17,984 nt of DNA from Gracilibacteraceae bacterium (GCA_031263945.1 JAISEW010000071.1:1-17984), one strand, 5' to 3'. Counted from the stretch's first letter, positions 1 through 8,693 are shown. The notes: generated from the sequence alone by a model not told the origin. Made by a program: numbers and translations.

Positions 1-659
1 GCGCCGAGAACCAGGGCCAGAACTGCCTCCGTGGTCATAAGCCCCTGGGCCGCCAGGGAGATCACCACGGCCAGAAAAGCGGAACTGCCTTGCAGCAGGG
101 CGGCGAGGACACAGCCCGCCAGAATGCCAAGCAAAGGAACGGCGCCCAGGCGCTCCAGCGCGGACAGCACAGCCGGAACTTCTTTCAGCGGCGCGAAACT
201 GCCGTTCATATAAGCGATACCGATGAAAATGCAGCCAAAACCCAGAAAAGCCTGACCGAAACGCTTGGCGCGCGGAGTGCCGATGAAACTCCAGGCCAAA
301 GCCCCGATAAAAACGGCGGCCATGGCTGCGGGCTGGATGGGAAAGGAGATGACCTGCAGGAGGATATAGGAGCCAAGCGACGAACTGAGCGTCACGTTCA
401 AGCCCTGAGAAAGCGTCAGAAAACCGGCGTTGACAAATTCCACGATCATGACCGTCGAGGCGGCGCCGCTTTGCAAAGCCACGGTGAGCGCCACACCGAA
501 AAAAGCCGCGCGCACGGTCGTGCGGGTAAAAGCGCGCAGGAGAGATTCCAGCTTGCCGGCCGCCAGTTCCTGCAAAGCGTTGGTTAAGCGGTTCATGCCA
601 TAAAAAAAGAGTCCCAGTCCCCCGAGCAGCTGGAGGGCCATCCCCGCGGTTTGGATCAG
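1..659 (-). CDS. Na/Pi cotransporter family protein (3' end outside window)
   Basis: Reading leftward from 659, the frame stays open to the window edge, so the C-terminus is missing. The visible part is very hydrophobic and fits the Na_Pi_cotrans family (NptA/PhoU-type sodium-phosphate symporters of the inner membrane). An N-terminal stretch GGLGLFFYGM is followed by QSGAASTVMIVEFVNAGFL, and a second copy of the family repeat begins at LLQGSSAFLAVVISLAAQG. The first repeat is divergent: the usual QSSSATT reads QSGAAST and the usual GANIGTT reads SSSLGSY. The start is inferred as CTG at 657-659, because AGGAGG at 665-670 lies 5 bases upstream of it. The first in-frame ATG (639-641) would be 23 bases from that site. 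The gene follows leuS by about 30 bases and is probably co-transcribed. Substrate is inferred from family only. Confidence 0.85.
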   Translation of the reverse strand, partial: MIQTAGMALQLLGGLGLFFYGMNRLTNALQELAAGKLESLLRAFTRTTVRAAFFGVALTVALQSGAASTVMIVEFVNAGFLTLSQGLNVTLSSSLGSYILLQVISFPIQPAAMAAVFIGALAWSFIGTPRAKRFGQAFLGFGCIFIGIAYMNGSFAPLKEVPAVLSALERLGAVPLLGILAGCVLAALLQGSSAFLAVVISLAAQGLMTTEAVLALVLG

Positions 660-664
660 AACCC

Positions 665-670
665 CCTCCT
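665..670 (-). promoter_or_regulatory. Ribosome binding site supporting a CTG start
   Basis: On the minus strand AGGAGG sits 5 bases before a CTG codon (657-659) and 23 bases before the first in-frame ATG (639-641). A CTG start is rare, but it is the only initiation-type codon at workable spacing. It gives an N-terminus (MIQTAGMALQLLGG) of the length normal for this transporter family. Confidence 0.55.
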
Positions 671-691
671 TTTGGGATTTTCTAGGAGTTT

Positions 692-3160
692 CTAAGAAAT
701 TACAAAATTTACCAACTTGCCCGGTACGGTGATGATCTTGCGCACGGTCATTCCCCGCGTGTATTTTTCCGCCCGCGCCGCGGCCAGCGCTTCCGTCTCC
801 TCGCGCCCGGCCCCGGCCGGCGCTTCGAGACGGTCTTTTACTTTACCGTTCACCTGAATAACTATCGTGACCGTGTCCGAGCGCAGCGCCGTCTCCTCCG
901 CCAGCGGCCAGGCTTCGGCGTGGATGCTGCCTGAATGCCCGAGCGCCTGCCACAGTTCTTCCGTGATATGAGGCGCGAAAGGCGCCAGGAGCAGCAGGGC
1001 GCTTTCCAGCCCTTCCCGCGCCACGGCCGCGTTCGTTTCCGGTTCCTCCTTGTACAGATAAAGCGCGTTCACGAGTTCCATCACCGCGCTGATCGCCGTG
1101 TTGAAATTAAAACGCGCGCCCAGATCCCGCGTCACCTTTTGGCGGGTCGCGTGCGTCTGACGGCGCATCGCGGCCGCCCGCGCGTCAGTCGCCGCGGCCG
1201 GATCGCCGGTCGCCGGCTGCCGGGCGTATTCCGCCGCCAGACGCCAGATACGCTGCAAAAAACGATAACAGCCTTCTACGCCTTTATCGCTCCATTCCAG
1301 GTCGCGTTCCGGCGGCGCGGCGAACATGATAAAGAGACGGGCCGTGTCCGCGCCGTATTTACCGATGATTTCCTCCGGGCTGACGATATTGCCTTTGGTC
1401 TTGGACATTTTCGCTCCGTCCATACAGACCATGCCTTGGGTGAGCAGATTTTGGAACGGTTCCTCCGCCGCCGTACAGCCGAAATCATGCAGTCCTTTGG
1501 TCAGAAAGCGCGCGTATAAAAGGTGGAGTATGGCGTGTTCCACCCCGCCGACATACTGATCCACATTCATCCAATAATCCGTTTTCGCCCGCTCGAACGC
1601 CGCCGCCGTGTTGTGCGGATCGCAATAGCGCAAAAAATACCAGGAGGAACACACAAACGTATCCATGGTATCCGTTTCCCGTCGGGCCGGGCCGCCGCAG
1701 ACAGGGCAGACCGTCCGGATAAAACTCTCGGAGCCGGCGAGAGGATTTTCCCCCGGACGGAAAACAACGTCGGCGGGCAAAAGCACCGGCAGATCGTTTT
1801 CCGCCACCGGCTGCACGCCGCATTGGTCGCAGTAGACCATCGGGATCGGCGCGCCCCAGTAACGCTGGCGGGAAATGAGCCAATCGCGCAGGCGGTAATT
1901 TATTTTACGCTCGCCGAGATGGCGGGCGGCCAATTCGTTTGCCATTTTATCCCAGGCGGTTTCGCTGGGCAAACCGTCAAACTCCGCCGAATTGACCATG
2001 ACGCCCTCTCCGGTATAGGCGGAAGTCATCGGCTCGTCCCTCACCTCGATCGGCAGATCCGGGGCGAGAATGACCCGGCGGATCGGCAGACCGTATTTGC
2101 CGGCAAAGTCAAAATCGCGCTCGTCGTGGGCCGGTACGCCCATGACCGCACCCGTGCCGTATTCCGGCAGGACATAGTTGGCGATCCAGAGCGGCAGCCG
2201 TTCCCCGTTCAAGGGATTCCGGCACCAGGCGCCGATGAACATGCCTTCCTTTTCCGTTTCCGCGCTCGTGCGCGTTATCTCATTCAGATGTTTCAGTTTA
2301 TTGATAAAAGCCAGGGCCGGCTGCTCGAACTCCGTACCGCGCGCGAGGGAGAGGACCAGCGGGTGTTCCGGAGCCAGCACGACATAACTCGCGCCGTACA
2401 GCGTGTCCACGCGTGTCGTATAGACTTTGACCGTGTCCGCGCGGCCTTCGACGGGGAACAGAGCCTCCACGCCTTCTGAGCGGCCGATCCAGTTGCGCTG
2501 CATGATTTTCACTTTTTCCGGCCAGCCCGGCAGATCGTCCAGATCGTTTAACAGCCGCTCCGCGTAATCCGTGATCTTAAAAAACCATTGTTCCAGATCT
2601 TTTTTGGTCACAGTCGTCTCGCAGCGCTCGCAGGCGCCGTCGATCACCTGTTCGTTGGCCAGCACCGTGGCGCAGGAAGGGCACCAGTTGACAGCCGCTT
2701 TTTTCTTGTAGACCAGCCCGTGCCGGTAAAACTGGAGGAAGATCCACTGCGTCCAGCGGTAATAATCCGGCAGGCAAGTAGTCACTTCTCTCTCCCAGTC
2801 GTAGGAGATCCCTATCTCCTGCAGCTGCCGCCGCATCCGGGCGATATTTTGCCGCGTCCAATCCGCGGGCGGCGTCTGATTTTTGATAGCGGCGTTTTCC
2901 GCCGGCAGACCGAATGAATCCCAGCCGATGGGGTGCAGGACATTATAGCCCCGCATCCTCTGGAAACGGGCGATCACGTCCGCAATGGAATAATTGCGCA
3001 CATGACCCATATGCAGATCGCCGGACGGATAAGGGAACATGGCCAAGGCGTAATATTTAGGCAGAGCGGAGTCGTCCTCGGCGCGGCCGGCACCGTTTTC
3101 CCGCCATATTTCCCGCCATTTTCGCTCTATCGCCCGGAATTCATATTTTTCCCAATTCAT
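692..3160 (-). CDS. leuS: Leucyl-tRNA synthetase
   Basis: Cytoplasmic class Ia synthetase that charges tRNA-Leu with leucine. At 822 residues it matches normal bacterial LeuRS length. Visible landmarks are the HIGH motif as HMGH (residues 50-53, in PYPSGDLHMGHV), a first Cys pair C160/C163 with partner pair C177/C180 forming a zinc-ribbon-like knuckle, the editing-domain threonine-rich segment TTRVDTLYG near residue 247, a second CxxC-CxxC insertion around residues 440-490, and the KMSKS loop as KMSKT (584-588). The C-terminal anticodon-binding region and the LeuRS-specific tail ending VNFVIS are present. The ATG overlaps the rsfS stop by 4 bases (ATGA), and GGAGGG lies upstream inside rsfS, so translation is probably coupled. 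The editing motif carries Val where many LeuRS have Pro (TTRPDT), which I take as lineage variation. Confidence 0.99.
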   Translation of the reverse strand: MNWEKYEFRAIERKWREIWRENGAGRAEDDSALPKYYALAMFPYPSGDLHMGHVRNYSIADVIARFQRMRGYNVLHPIGWDSFGLPAENAAIKNQTPPADWTRQNIARMRRQLQEIGISYDWEREVTTCLPDYYRWTQWIFLQFYRHGLVYKKKAAVNWCPSCATVLANEQVIDGACERCETTVTKKDLEQWFFKITDYAERLLNDLDDLPGWPEKVKIMQRNWIGRSEGVEALFPVEGRADTVKVYTTRVDTLYGASYVVLAPEHPLVLSLARGTEFEQPALAFINKLKHLNEITRTSAETEKEGMFIGAWCRNPLNGERLPLWIANYVLPEYGTGAVMGVPAHDERDFDFAGKYGLPIRRVILAPDLPIEVRDEPMTSAYTGEGVMVNSAEFDGLPSETAWDKMANELAARHLGERKINYRLRDWLISRQRYWGAPIPMVYCDQCGVQPVAENDLPVLLPADVVFRPGENPLAGSESFIRTVCPVCGGPARRETDTMDTFVCSSWYFLRYCDPHNTAAAFERAKTDYWMNVDQYVGGVEHAILHLLYARFLTKGLHDFGCTAAEEPFQNLLTQGMVCMDGAKMSKTKGNIVSPEEIIGKYGADTARLFIMFAAPPERDLEWSDKGVEGCYRFLQRIWRLAAEYARQPATGDPAAATDARAAAMRRQTHATRQKVTRDLGARFNFNTAISAVMELVNALYLYKEEPETNAAVAREGLESALLLLAPFAPHITEELWQALGHSGSIHAEAWPLAEETALRSDTVTIVIQVNGKVKDRLEAPAGAGREETEALAAARAEKYTRGMTVRKIITVPGKLVNFVIS

Positions 3161-3507
3161 TGCCGCCCTCCGCCAATAACGTCAGCGTCTCCCCACAACC
3201 GCTCCAGGCTGTAAAAGGAACGTTCTTCCTCCAGCATGATGTGAAACACGATATCGCCGTAATCCATAAGTATCCAGCGCGCCGACTCCCGGCCCTCGAC
3301 GCGCAGGAGGCTGAGTCCCAGCGCCGGCGCCTTTTCCGCCAGATGATCGGCGATCGCCCTTAACTGCGCGGCCGAACCGCCCGTGGTCAGCACGAAATAA
3401 TCCGTGACGACAGACAGGTCCCGCAAATCAAGGGCCAAAGTGTCCCTCCCCCGTTTATCCGCGATCCAAGCGGCGATCATGTCAAATGTTTCGTTCGTCA
3501 GCGTCAA
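3157..3507 (-). CDS. rsfS: Ribosome silencing factor RsfS (Iojap family)
   Basis: Small cytoplasmic factor that binds ribosomal protein uL14 and blocks subunit joining, lowering translation in stationary phase or starvation (family knowledge). The body has the DUF143/Iojap signature: LDLRDLSVVTDYFVLTTGGSA, then VEGRESARWILMDYGDIVFHIM and the aromatic end RSFYSLERLWGDAD. The frame is open from 3513, but a start at TTG 3505-3507 is preferred because AGGAGG (3515-3520) is 7 bases from it and only 1 base from the upstream TTG. This gives 116 residues. The gene overlaps the 3' end of yqeK by 26 bases and shares ATGA with leuS. The yqeK-rsfS-leuS order is common in Firmicutes. Confidence 0.95.
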   Translation of the reverse strand: MTLTNETFDMIAAWIADKRGRDTLALDLRDLSVVTDYFVLTTGGSAAQLRAIADHLAEKAPALGLSLLRVEGRESARWILMDYGDIVFHIMLEEERSFYSLERLWGDADVIGGGRQ

Positions 3508-4093
3508 TGCCAAGCCTCCTTCGCAAATCGGCGCGCGCCGCCAAAGTCAGGGAGTGGATCGGTTTGCCTTCCGCCTGCAGGCGCTTTATGGTCGAATCCA
3601 TACAGGCCAAAGTTCCCTCCGCCAGATCATCATACAGCTTCCGGCGCAAAATGTCCAGCCCAAAAAAATCCCGGCCTTCTTCCGTGAGGTCGGCGCTGTA
3701 TATGATCATTTCCAGCGGTCCCATGCCCGGCCGCCCCAAAGTATGGTTTTCCACGGCCGCGGCGATTTCCGGCGGCAGTTCCGCGTATTCCCGCCGCAGC
3801 CAGGCCGCGGTCAGGCGCCCGTGCAGGGTCTGGGGCATTTCTTCGTCTTCCGGCCCCCTTAGGAGTCCTTGCGCCCGGGCCATCGCTATTTGCTCCGCGA
3901 AAGGCGTTCCTTTCATCATGTCGTGGAGCAAGGCGGCCGCTTCCGCCTCGTTTGCGCCGGCGCCGTGCCGCGCGGCCAGCGCCAGCGCCGCCCGCGCCAC
4001 GCCTTGCGTATGCCGCAGGCGCGCGCCGTCCTGCCGCCGCGCCGCCAGGGCGCGGAAAAATTCTATTTGCTCTTTTGTCACAGGCTGCGGCAT
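3482..4093 (-). CDS. yqeK: HD-domain bis(5'-nucleosyl)-tetraphosphatase, YqeK type
   Basis: Predicted to cleave diadenosine tetraphosphate (Ap4A) symmetrically to two ADP, a role assigned to the YqeK family of Firmicutes. The 203 residues hold an HD-superfamily metal site: H28 in RHTQGV, the HD pair H57-D58 in ALLHDMMKG, a later His in AVENHTLG, and the Asp of YSADLTEEGRDF, which is close to the family's ADxxExGRxF block. The gene starts 16 bases after mrp and has no convincing Shine-Dalgarno sequence, so expression probably depends on coupling to the upstream gene. Its 3' end carries the ribosome binding site of rsfS. The nadD gene often found just upstream in other Firmicutes is not here; mrp takes that place. 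Confidence 0.88.
   Translation of the reverse strand: MPQPVTKEQIEFFRALAARRQDGARLRHTQGVARAALALAARHGAGANEAEAAALLHDMMKGTPFAEQIAMARAQGLLRGPEDEEMPQTLHGRLTAAWLRREYAELPPEIAAAVENHTLGRPGMGPLEMIIYSADLTEEGRDFFGLDILRRKLYDDLAEGTLACMDSTIKRLQAEGKPIHSLTLAARADLRRRLGIDADERNI
3515..3520 (-). promoter_or_regulatory. Ribosome binding site deciding the rsfS start
   Basis: AGGAGG on the minus strand lies inside the end of yqeK. It is 7 bases from TTG at 3507 and 1 base from TTG at 3513, which favours the downstream start and a 116-residue RsfS. Confidence 0.75.
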
Positions 4094-4109
4094 GTTTTCA
4101 TCGGGCCGA

Positions 4110-4937
4110 TCAGGCGGCGCTTATTATTTTGTCGGCGATAGCCTGAAAAGCCGCGGAATGATATTCGTCGATGCGTCCGGCGTCGGCGGCGGCGGTCAGC
4201 GCCGGGTCGAGCGGCAAAGCCCCCAGGAAGGGGATGCCTTCCCGCGCGGCTTCTTCTTCTCCTCGCGGCCGGCCGAATAATTGTAAATTTTTACCGCAAT
4301 CCGGGCATTCCAGCCAGGCCATATTTTCGATCAAACCGTAATTTTTCAGTTTATAAAGGTTCAGCATGTGGATCGATTTGCGCACGATCATGCCGGCCAA
4401 CTGCTGCGGGCTGGTCACGGTGACGACGCCGCTGACCGGGATGCTTTGAAAAACGGATATTTGCACGTCCCCGGTACCCGGCGGCAGATCGATCAACAGA
4501 TAATCCAGTTCGCCCCAAAACACTTCCGTCCAAAACTGGCCGACCAACTGGCTGACCATAGGCCCGCGCCACACCACCGGCGTGTCGTCCGTCGGCACCA
4601 TGAGGTTCAGGGACATCACTTTCAGCCCGCCGGCGGTCCGCGGGGGCAGCAGCCCGTTTTCGCCGCCCTCCACCATTTCGGTCATGCCGAACAGGCGGGG
4701 GATACTCGGTCCTGTGATATCAGCGTCAAGGATGCCCACGCGGAATCCTTTGTCCTGCAGGGCCACGGCCAGCAAAGCCGTCACCGATGATTTACCCACG
4801 CCGCCTTTGCCGCTCATCACGGCTATCAGATTCTTCACGGCGCTGGCTTTCTGCGCCGCCGTAAGTTCCGGCGCGGACGGACAGCTTCCGCCGCAGTCAC
4901 TCACTGAGGAGCAGCCGTTACATTGTTCGTTTGCCAT
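4110..4937 (-). CDS. Mrp/NBP35-family Fe-S cluster carrier ATPase
   Basis: P-loop ATPase of the MinD/Mrp (ApbC) branch, thought to carry and deliver iron-sulfur clusters in the cytoplasm. A cysteine-rich N-terminus (C6, C9, C15, C19) precedes the deviant Walker A GKGGVGKSS (43-51). Then come DADITGPSIPRLFG (71-84), the Walker B-like LLIDLPPGTGD (147-157), and the C211-PD-C214 pair that bridges a cluster between two subunits in this family. The length of 275 is normal for the clostridial form with the extra N-terminal cysteines. The ATG has GGAGG 7 bases upstream in a T-rich spacer. It lies 35 bases after the M24 peptidase and 16 before yqeK, so it is probably within one transcript. Confidence 0.93.
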   Translation of the reverse strand: MANEQCNGCSSVSDCGGSCPSAPELTAAQKASAVKNLIAVMSGKGGVGKSSVTALLAVALQDKGFRVGILDADITGPSIPRLFGMTEMVEGGENGLLPPRTAGGLKVMSLNLMVPTDDTPVVWRGPMVSQLVGQFWTEVFWGELDYLLIDLPPGTGDVQISVFQSIPVSGVVTVTSPQQLAGMIVRKSIHMLNLYKLKNYGLIENMAWLECPDCGKNLQLFGRPRGEEEAAREGIPFLGALPLDPALTAAADAGRIDEYHSAAFQAIADKIISAA

Positions 4938-4972
4938 TTTTTTCCTCCGAATATTTAATGGATCTATATGCG

Positions 4973-6073
4973 TTAAAAAACGAGCAGTTCCCGGGGAAAG
5001 GCGTGCAGGACCCTGCGACCGGCCGGCGTCATCGCCACCAGATTTTCTATCCGCACCCCGAAACGCCCGGGCAGATATATCCCCGGCTCCACCGAAAAAA
5101 CCAGACCGGGCGTAAGCGGCGTTTTTTCCCCGGCCACGACCGAAGCGCCCTCGTGGACATCCAGGCCGATGCCATGGCCTGTGCGGTGGTTAAAAGCGTC
5201 GCCATAGCCCAGATCCTTGATGTAATTCCGGGCCGCAATGTCAATATCTTCCAATTTATTGCCGGCCTGAACCGCTTCTTCCGCGGCCAGATGCGCTCCC
5301 AGCACCGCGGCGTAAACCGCGCGGAATTCATCGCTCGGCGGCCCGAAATGCACTGTCCGCGTCATATCGGTGTAATAACCCTCATAAGCGCCGACAAAAT
5401 CCACCAGCAAACAGCTGTCGTCCGCGATCAGCGCGCTCCCGGTCTTATAGTGCGGCACCGCGGCGCCCGCGCCGACAGCGGCGTGGATATCCGCGCGCTC
5501 CAGTCCGCGGAGACGCATTTCCCGCGCCAGACATTCGGCCAAATCGCTTTCCGTCCGGCCGAGCCATTCCCGCCCCGCGCCCAGAGCGGCGCGCAGAGCC
5601 TCGTCCGCGGCCCGGCTTCCCGCGGCGATAGCCGCCAGTTCTTCTTCGTCTTTATATTGGCGCAGCGGCCGGGTCAAAAAACCGGCCGGCTGAAGATCCG
5701 CCCGCAGGGCGGCACCGATGTTCAAGGCGAAAACACTGGGCATCGCGTCGGCCACCGCCGCGCGCCCGGCCGGCAGACCGCGGCGCCTGATTTCCGCCGC
5801 TAAAATATCATAGGGGTTTTCCCCGTCGCGCCAAAACACAAACGAGGGAACAGGCAGATCTTTGACCTGTTCGCGATAGAGTTCATTGGCGATGAAAAAA
5901 GGCTCGCCCGGCGGCGCCAGGGCCAGCGCCAGTAAGCGCTCGTCGCCGGGGAGATCGCAGCCGGTCAGATAAGCCAGATCGGAGCCGGGACTGAGCAGAG
6001 AGATGTCGACGCCGGCCGCTGCCATAGCGCCCTCCACTTTCGCCTGACGGCGACTATAAGTTTCAAAATTCAT
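4973..6073 (-). CDS. M24-family Xaa-Pro aminopeptidase/dipeptidase
   Basis: Cytoplasmic dinuclear metallopeptidase predicted to remove residues before proline from short peptides. The 366 residues split into a creatinase-like N-terminal domain (about 1-135) and the pita-bread catalytic domain. All five metal ligands are visible: D225 and D236 in DFVGAYEGYYTDMTRT, H300 in RTGHGIGLDVHE, E329 in VEPGIY and E343 in VRIEN. The substrate-side histidine block appears as AAVPHYKTG. The ATG has TAGGA 7 bases upstream. The gene starts 38 bases after the ligase-like gene and ends 35 before mrp. Family members PepQ, PepP and YqhT cannot be separated by eye, so no symbol is given. A gene of this type often sits near efp in Firmicutes; no efp is visible here. 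Confidence 0.9.
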   Translation of the reverse strand: MNFETYSRRQAKVEGAMAAAGVDISLLSPGSDLAYLTGCDLPGDERLLALALAPPGEPFFIANELYREQVKDLPVPSFVFWRDGENPYDILAAEIRRRGLPAGRAAVADAMPSVFALNIGAALRADLQPAGFLTRPLRQYKDEEELAAIAAGSRAADEALRAALGAGREWLGRTESDLAECLAREMRLRGLERADIHAAVGAGAAVPHYKTGSALIADDSCLLVDFVGAYEGYYTDMTRTVHFGPPSDEFRAVYAAVLGAHLAAEEAVQAGNKLEDIDIAARNYIKDLGYGDAFNHRTGHGIGLDVHEGASVVAGEKTPLTPGLVFSVEPGIYLPGRFGVRIENLVAMTPAGRRVLHAFPRELLVF

Positions 6074-6111
6074 CTGTTTTTCCTATCTTTCCGCATCGGT
6101 GTTTCCGCCGC

Positions 6112-8586
6112 TCATGGCGTTATAACACCCAATTCACGCAAAAAGTTTAAGTTTTCTTCTGTCAGGGCGATGCTTTCCATCCGGGTTTCGTTCGCCGTGA
6201 GCAAGAGGTCGTATATGCCGCGCACAGAGGCGATGTAGTCTTCGGGCGACATCACCCCGCCCTCGACCATGCTCCGGTAATACCCGGCGATAAGCGTAAA
6301 TTGCTGCGACCAGACGGCGGGATCCGCCTTGCGGTAGTCCAGTATCTGCCGCGACATTTCAAACGCTTTGCGGGGATCGCCCACCATGAAATAATACTCG
6401 GTCAGCCGCCCCTGGATGGTGTTGGATTTGGCCCGGGCCAAGCGTTCGGCGTATTTATTCGCCTGCTCGATCAGCTGCGAATTTTGCGTCGGCGGCGCGT
6501 TGGTCACAAAAGAGAGAAGATAATCGTTTTTTTCAAAAACATCCAGCCGCGAAGCCAAAGTCATATCGCTGAAGAATTTGGTCTGATTCTGCTCATTATA
6601 CTGTTTATCCTGGGCGGAGGCCATTATCGTCCGGCCGGCAAGATTTCCCAGCAGCAAAACAAGAAAAACGCAGGCGAACACGCCCAGAGCCCAGCGCATG
6701 AGGCGCGAATACGGCGAAACGACGACCAAAGCGGGTTTGCGCGCCGAGCGGCGCGCCGGCTTGCTTTCAGGCGCCGGCAGGGCGGCCGGCAAGTCGCAAT
6801 GCAAAGTTATCAGGGCGAAGAGGATGAAAGCGTACGGCAGGAAGGCGCCCGCCGACATGACCACTTCCACGGCGCTGTGCGTCACTATCATCACAAAACA
6901 GGCGGCAAGCATGGCGGCAAAAGCGGTCCGTCCTCCGGCGCGCAAAGAGCGCCACAAAGCGCGGACGGCGCAGAGCAGAAAAACGGCATAAGGCGCGAAT
7001 CCCAATAACCCTAATTCTGCCAATATTTGAACATAATGGTTATGCGCGTATTTGGTCGTGTAATAGAAATTCTGGACGCTGAAAATAGCGTTCTCGAACC
7101 CCCCGAGTCCCAAACCGATCAACGGGCTGCGGGCAAAGAGCTTCATGCCGTCATAAAAGAAGACGAAGCGCTGGATCGCGTTCTGGTTAGCCAGCAGGCC
7201 CTGCATCCGGTTGGCGATGGAGGCGGGGAGCAGCGTGTAGCGCAGTTTCAGAGCGTGACCTTCGTACCCGGCCGCCGTCAATTCCGTATCGGCCGCCGCC
7301 TGAAAATCAAACCAGACGACGCTGCTGTTCTCCGGCACGGTAAAACGAACGCCGTCTTCGGCCGGCCCGGCGTACAGCGTCGTTTGTTTATGCATCATGA
7401 CTTCTTCCATGTTTTGCGCCTCAACGGTCACATTCAGCGGCGTCGAGGCCGTGACGCTCAATGTATGTTCGCCCGGGGCGGGATAAGCGGCCCGGCGCAA
7501 AGTTTCGCCCGCGGCCAGTTGGGCGGGGCCGGAAAGGCTGGCCGCCAGAAAAGCGGTGATGAGCAGCACCGCGACTATAGCGCCGCCGGCCGCTAAAGCC
7601 GCGCGCGAATTTTCACTCAAAAAAACGGAAAGCGGCTCGCCGATAAAGCGGTCCAAAACGATCAGCGCGGCGCAGTTGATCACGCAGCCCAAAATGGGGA
7701 TCCAGGCGGTCAGGCCGGCGGAGCCGAGGAAATCGAAGGAAAAATACATGACGATCAGGCCGATGAATAAGGTTTCCAGCATCAGCACAAAGAAACGGGC
7801 TCTTTCGGCGGGAGCGGCCGTGATCAGCATGACTATGGCGGCGACTGCCAGGCACAGCGTCGCCCCCATGCTGAAAGTGAACAGGAAAGCGAGAGCCGTC
7901 ACAGCCAGGAAAACCGTTTGCAGGTATTTTTCCCGCCGCGCCGCGGCAGTGGCCGTCAGATATACCGACAGCAAGAGGCCAAGCCCGGCGACGCCGCCGA
8001 AAATGTTCGGCGTGTTGAATATGGAGCTGATACGGGCGCCGGCCAGCACGGAACCGGCGTTCGCGTAGGCCGGAGTGACGAGACCGAGTACATAGCGAAA
8101 AATTTTTGTGCAAAACCCGGCGGAAGCGGCGTCAATGCTGATAAGGCTGAAAACGGCGGCGACGGCGGCCAAAACCGTGCAAAGCCGGCGAACATTAGGC
8201 GTTCCCGGCGTAAAAAAGCGCAGGACCAGAGTATATAAGACAAAAGCCACGAACAGCTTCGCGAATTCCGAGACGGCAAATTTGCCCGCTACCGCGTATA
8301 AAGTGGATACGCCGCCAATCAGCACATAAAGCGTCAAAGACAAAGCCGTCGGCGACAGGAAACGGCCAAACTTCTCAGTCACGGACATCAGGCAAATAAA
8401 TAGCAACACCAGACATGCGGCGATGGCCATCGCCTTCTCTACCGCCGAATCGAAAGCGCCGATGAGAGCGACGGCGAAAAAAAACAGGACGCCCGCGCCC
8501 AGACACAAGAGCGCCTGGGTCCGAGCGGACAGACCGGCTTTGGGCGGCGGTTCCGGCGGTTTATTTTTAACGGATTTTTTGCTCAC
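6112..8586 (-). CDS. O-antigen ligase/Wzy_C family membrane protein
   Basis: Large polytopic membrane protein of about 824 residues. Roughly ten hydrophobic helices fill the first ~330 residues. A soluble loop rich in beta-type sequence spans ~350-460, then comes the Wzy_C hallmark GLGLGGFENA...KYAHNHYVQILAELGLLG with its conserved HNH/aromatic signature, then more helices. A last membrane segment near residue 640 is followed by an alpha-helical, TPR-like tail of ~180 residues. Such proteins ligate or polymerise lipid-linked glycans, or glycosylate surface proteins, outside the cytoplasmic membrane; the substrate is unknown. GTG at 8584-8586 (MSKKSVKN...) is preferred, as GGAG lies 12 bases upstream. 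The ATG at 8596-8598 directly abuts that GGGAG and could not use it. A promoter lies just upstream. No glycosyltransferase cluster adjoins it. Confidence 0.75.
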   Translation of the reverse strand: MSKKSVKNKPPEPPPKAGLSARTQALLCLGAGVLFFFAVALIGAFDSAVEKAMAIAACLVLLFICLMSVTEKFGRFLSPTALSLTLYVLIGGVSTLYAVAGKFAVSEFAKLFVAFVLYTLVLRFFTPGTPNVRRLCTVLAAVAAVFSLISIDAASAGFCTKIFRYVLGLVTPAYANAGSVLAGARISSIFNTPNIFGGVAGLGLLLSVYLTATAAARREKYLQTVFLAVTALAFLFTFSMGATLCLAVAAIVMLITAAPAERARFFVLMLETLFIGLIVMYFSFDFLGSAGLTAWIPILGCVINCAALIVLDRFIGEPLSVFLSENSRAALAAGGAIVAVLLITAFLAASLSGPAQLAAGETLRRAAYPAPGEHTLSVTASTPLNVTVEAQNMEEVMMHKQTTLYAGPAEDGVRFTVPENSSVVWFDFQAAADTELTAAGYEGHALKLRYTLLPASIANRMQGLLANQNAIQRFVFFYDGMKLFARSPLIGLGLGGFENAIFSVQNFYYTTKYAHNHYVQILAELGLLGFAPYAVFLLCAVRALWRSLRAGGRTAFAAMLAACFVMIVTHSAVEVVMSAGAFLPYAFILFALITLHCDLPAALPAPESKPARRSARKPALVVVSPYSRLMRWALGVFACVFLVLLLGNLAGRTIMASAQDKQYNEQNQTKFFSDMTLASRLDVFEKNDYLLSFVTNAPPTQNSQLIEQANKYAERLARAKSNTIQGRLTEYYFMVGDPRKAFEMSRQILDYRKADPAVWSQQFTLIAGYYRSMVEGGVMSPEDYIASVRGIYDLLLTANETRMESIALTEENLNFLRELGVITP

Positions 8587-8621
8587 AGAAAAAATCATCT
8601 CCCGGTTTAGGCTGCTGCGTC

Positions 8622-8650
8622 AGTATATCATATATTATTTACTGTGTAAA
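8622..8650 (-). promoter_or_regulatory. Sigma-A type promoter for the ligase-like gene
   Basis: On the minus strand TTTACA (8645-8650) and TATACT (8622-8627) are separated by exactly 17 bases. The start of transcription would fall near 8615, giving a short leader before the gene. The AT-rich spacer stands out from the GC-rich surroundings. Confidence 0.8.
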
Positions 8651-8656
8651 CAGCGG

Positions 8657-8693
8657 CGCGGATTCAAACCCGCCTGCAAACAATCAATCCGCG
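8657..8693 (-). repeat. Inverted repeat across the LigB-like gene stop
   Basis: Perfect 8-base arms CGCGGATT (8657-8664) and AATCCGCG (8686-8693) flank a 21-base loop that contains the LigB-like stop codon region. No T-run follows on the minus strand, so it is at best a weak or attenuating end signal. It lies immediately upstream of the next promoter. Confidence 0.5.

Noticed and set aside
2400..2425. Val for Pro in the LeuRS editing motif (TTRVDT)
   Set aside because: The conserved Thr, Arg and Asp are kept, so this looks like lineage variation rather than loss of editing.
1523..2479. Plus-strand open frame of 318 codons
   Set aside because: Lies wholly inside leuS on the other strand; Arg/His-rich composition is typical of the antisense of a GC-rich gene.
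3160..3520. Search for a T-box leader of leuS
   Set aside because: leuS overlaps rsfS, leaving no room for a leader RNA.
4931..5803. Plus-strand open frame of 290 codons
   Set aside because: Antisense shadow of the M24 peptidase gene, whose five metal ligands are intact on the minus strand.
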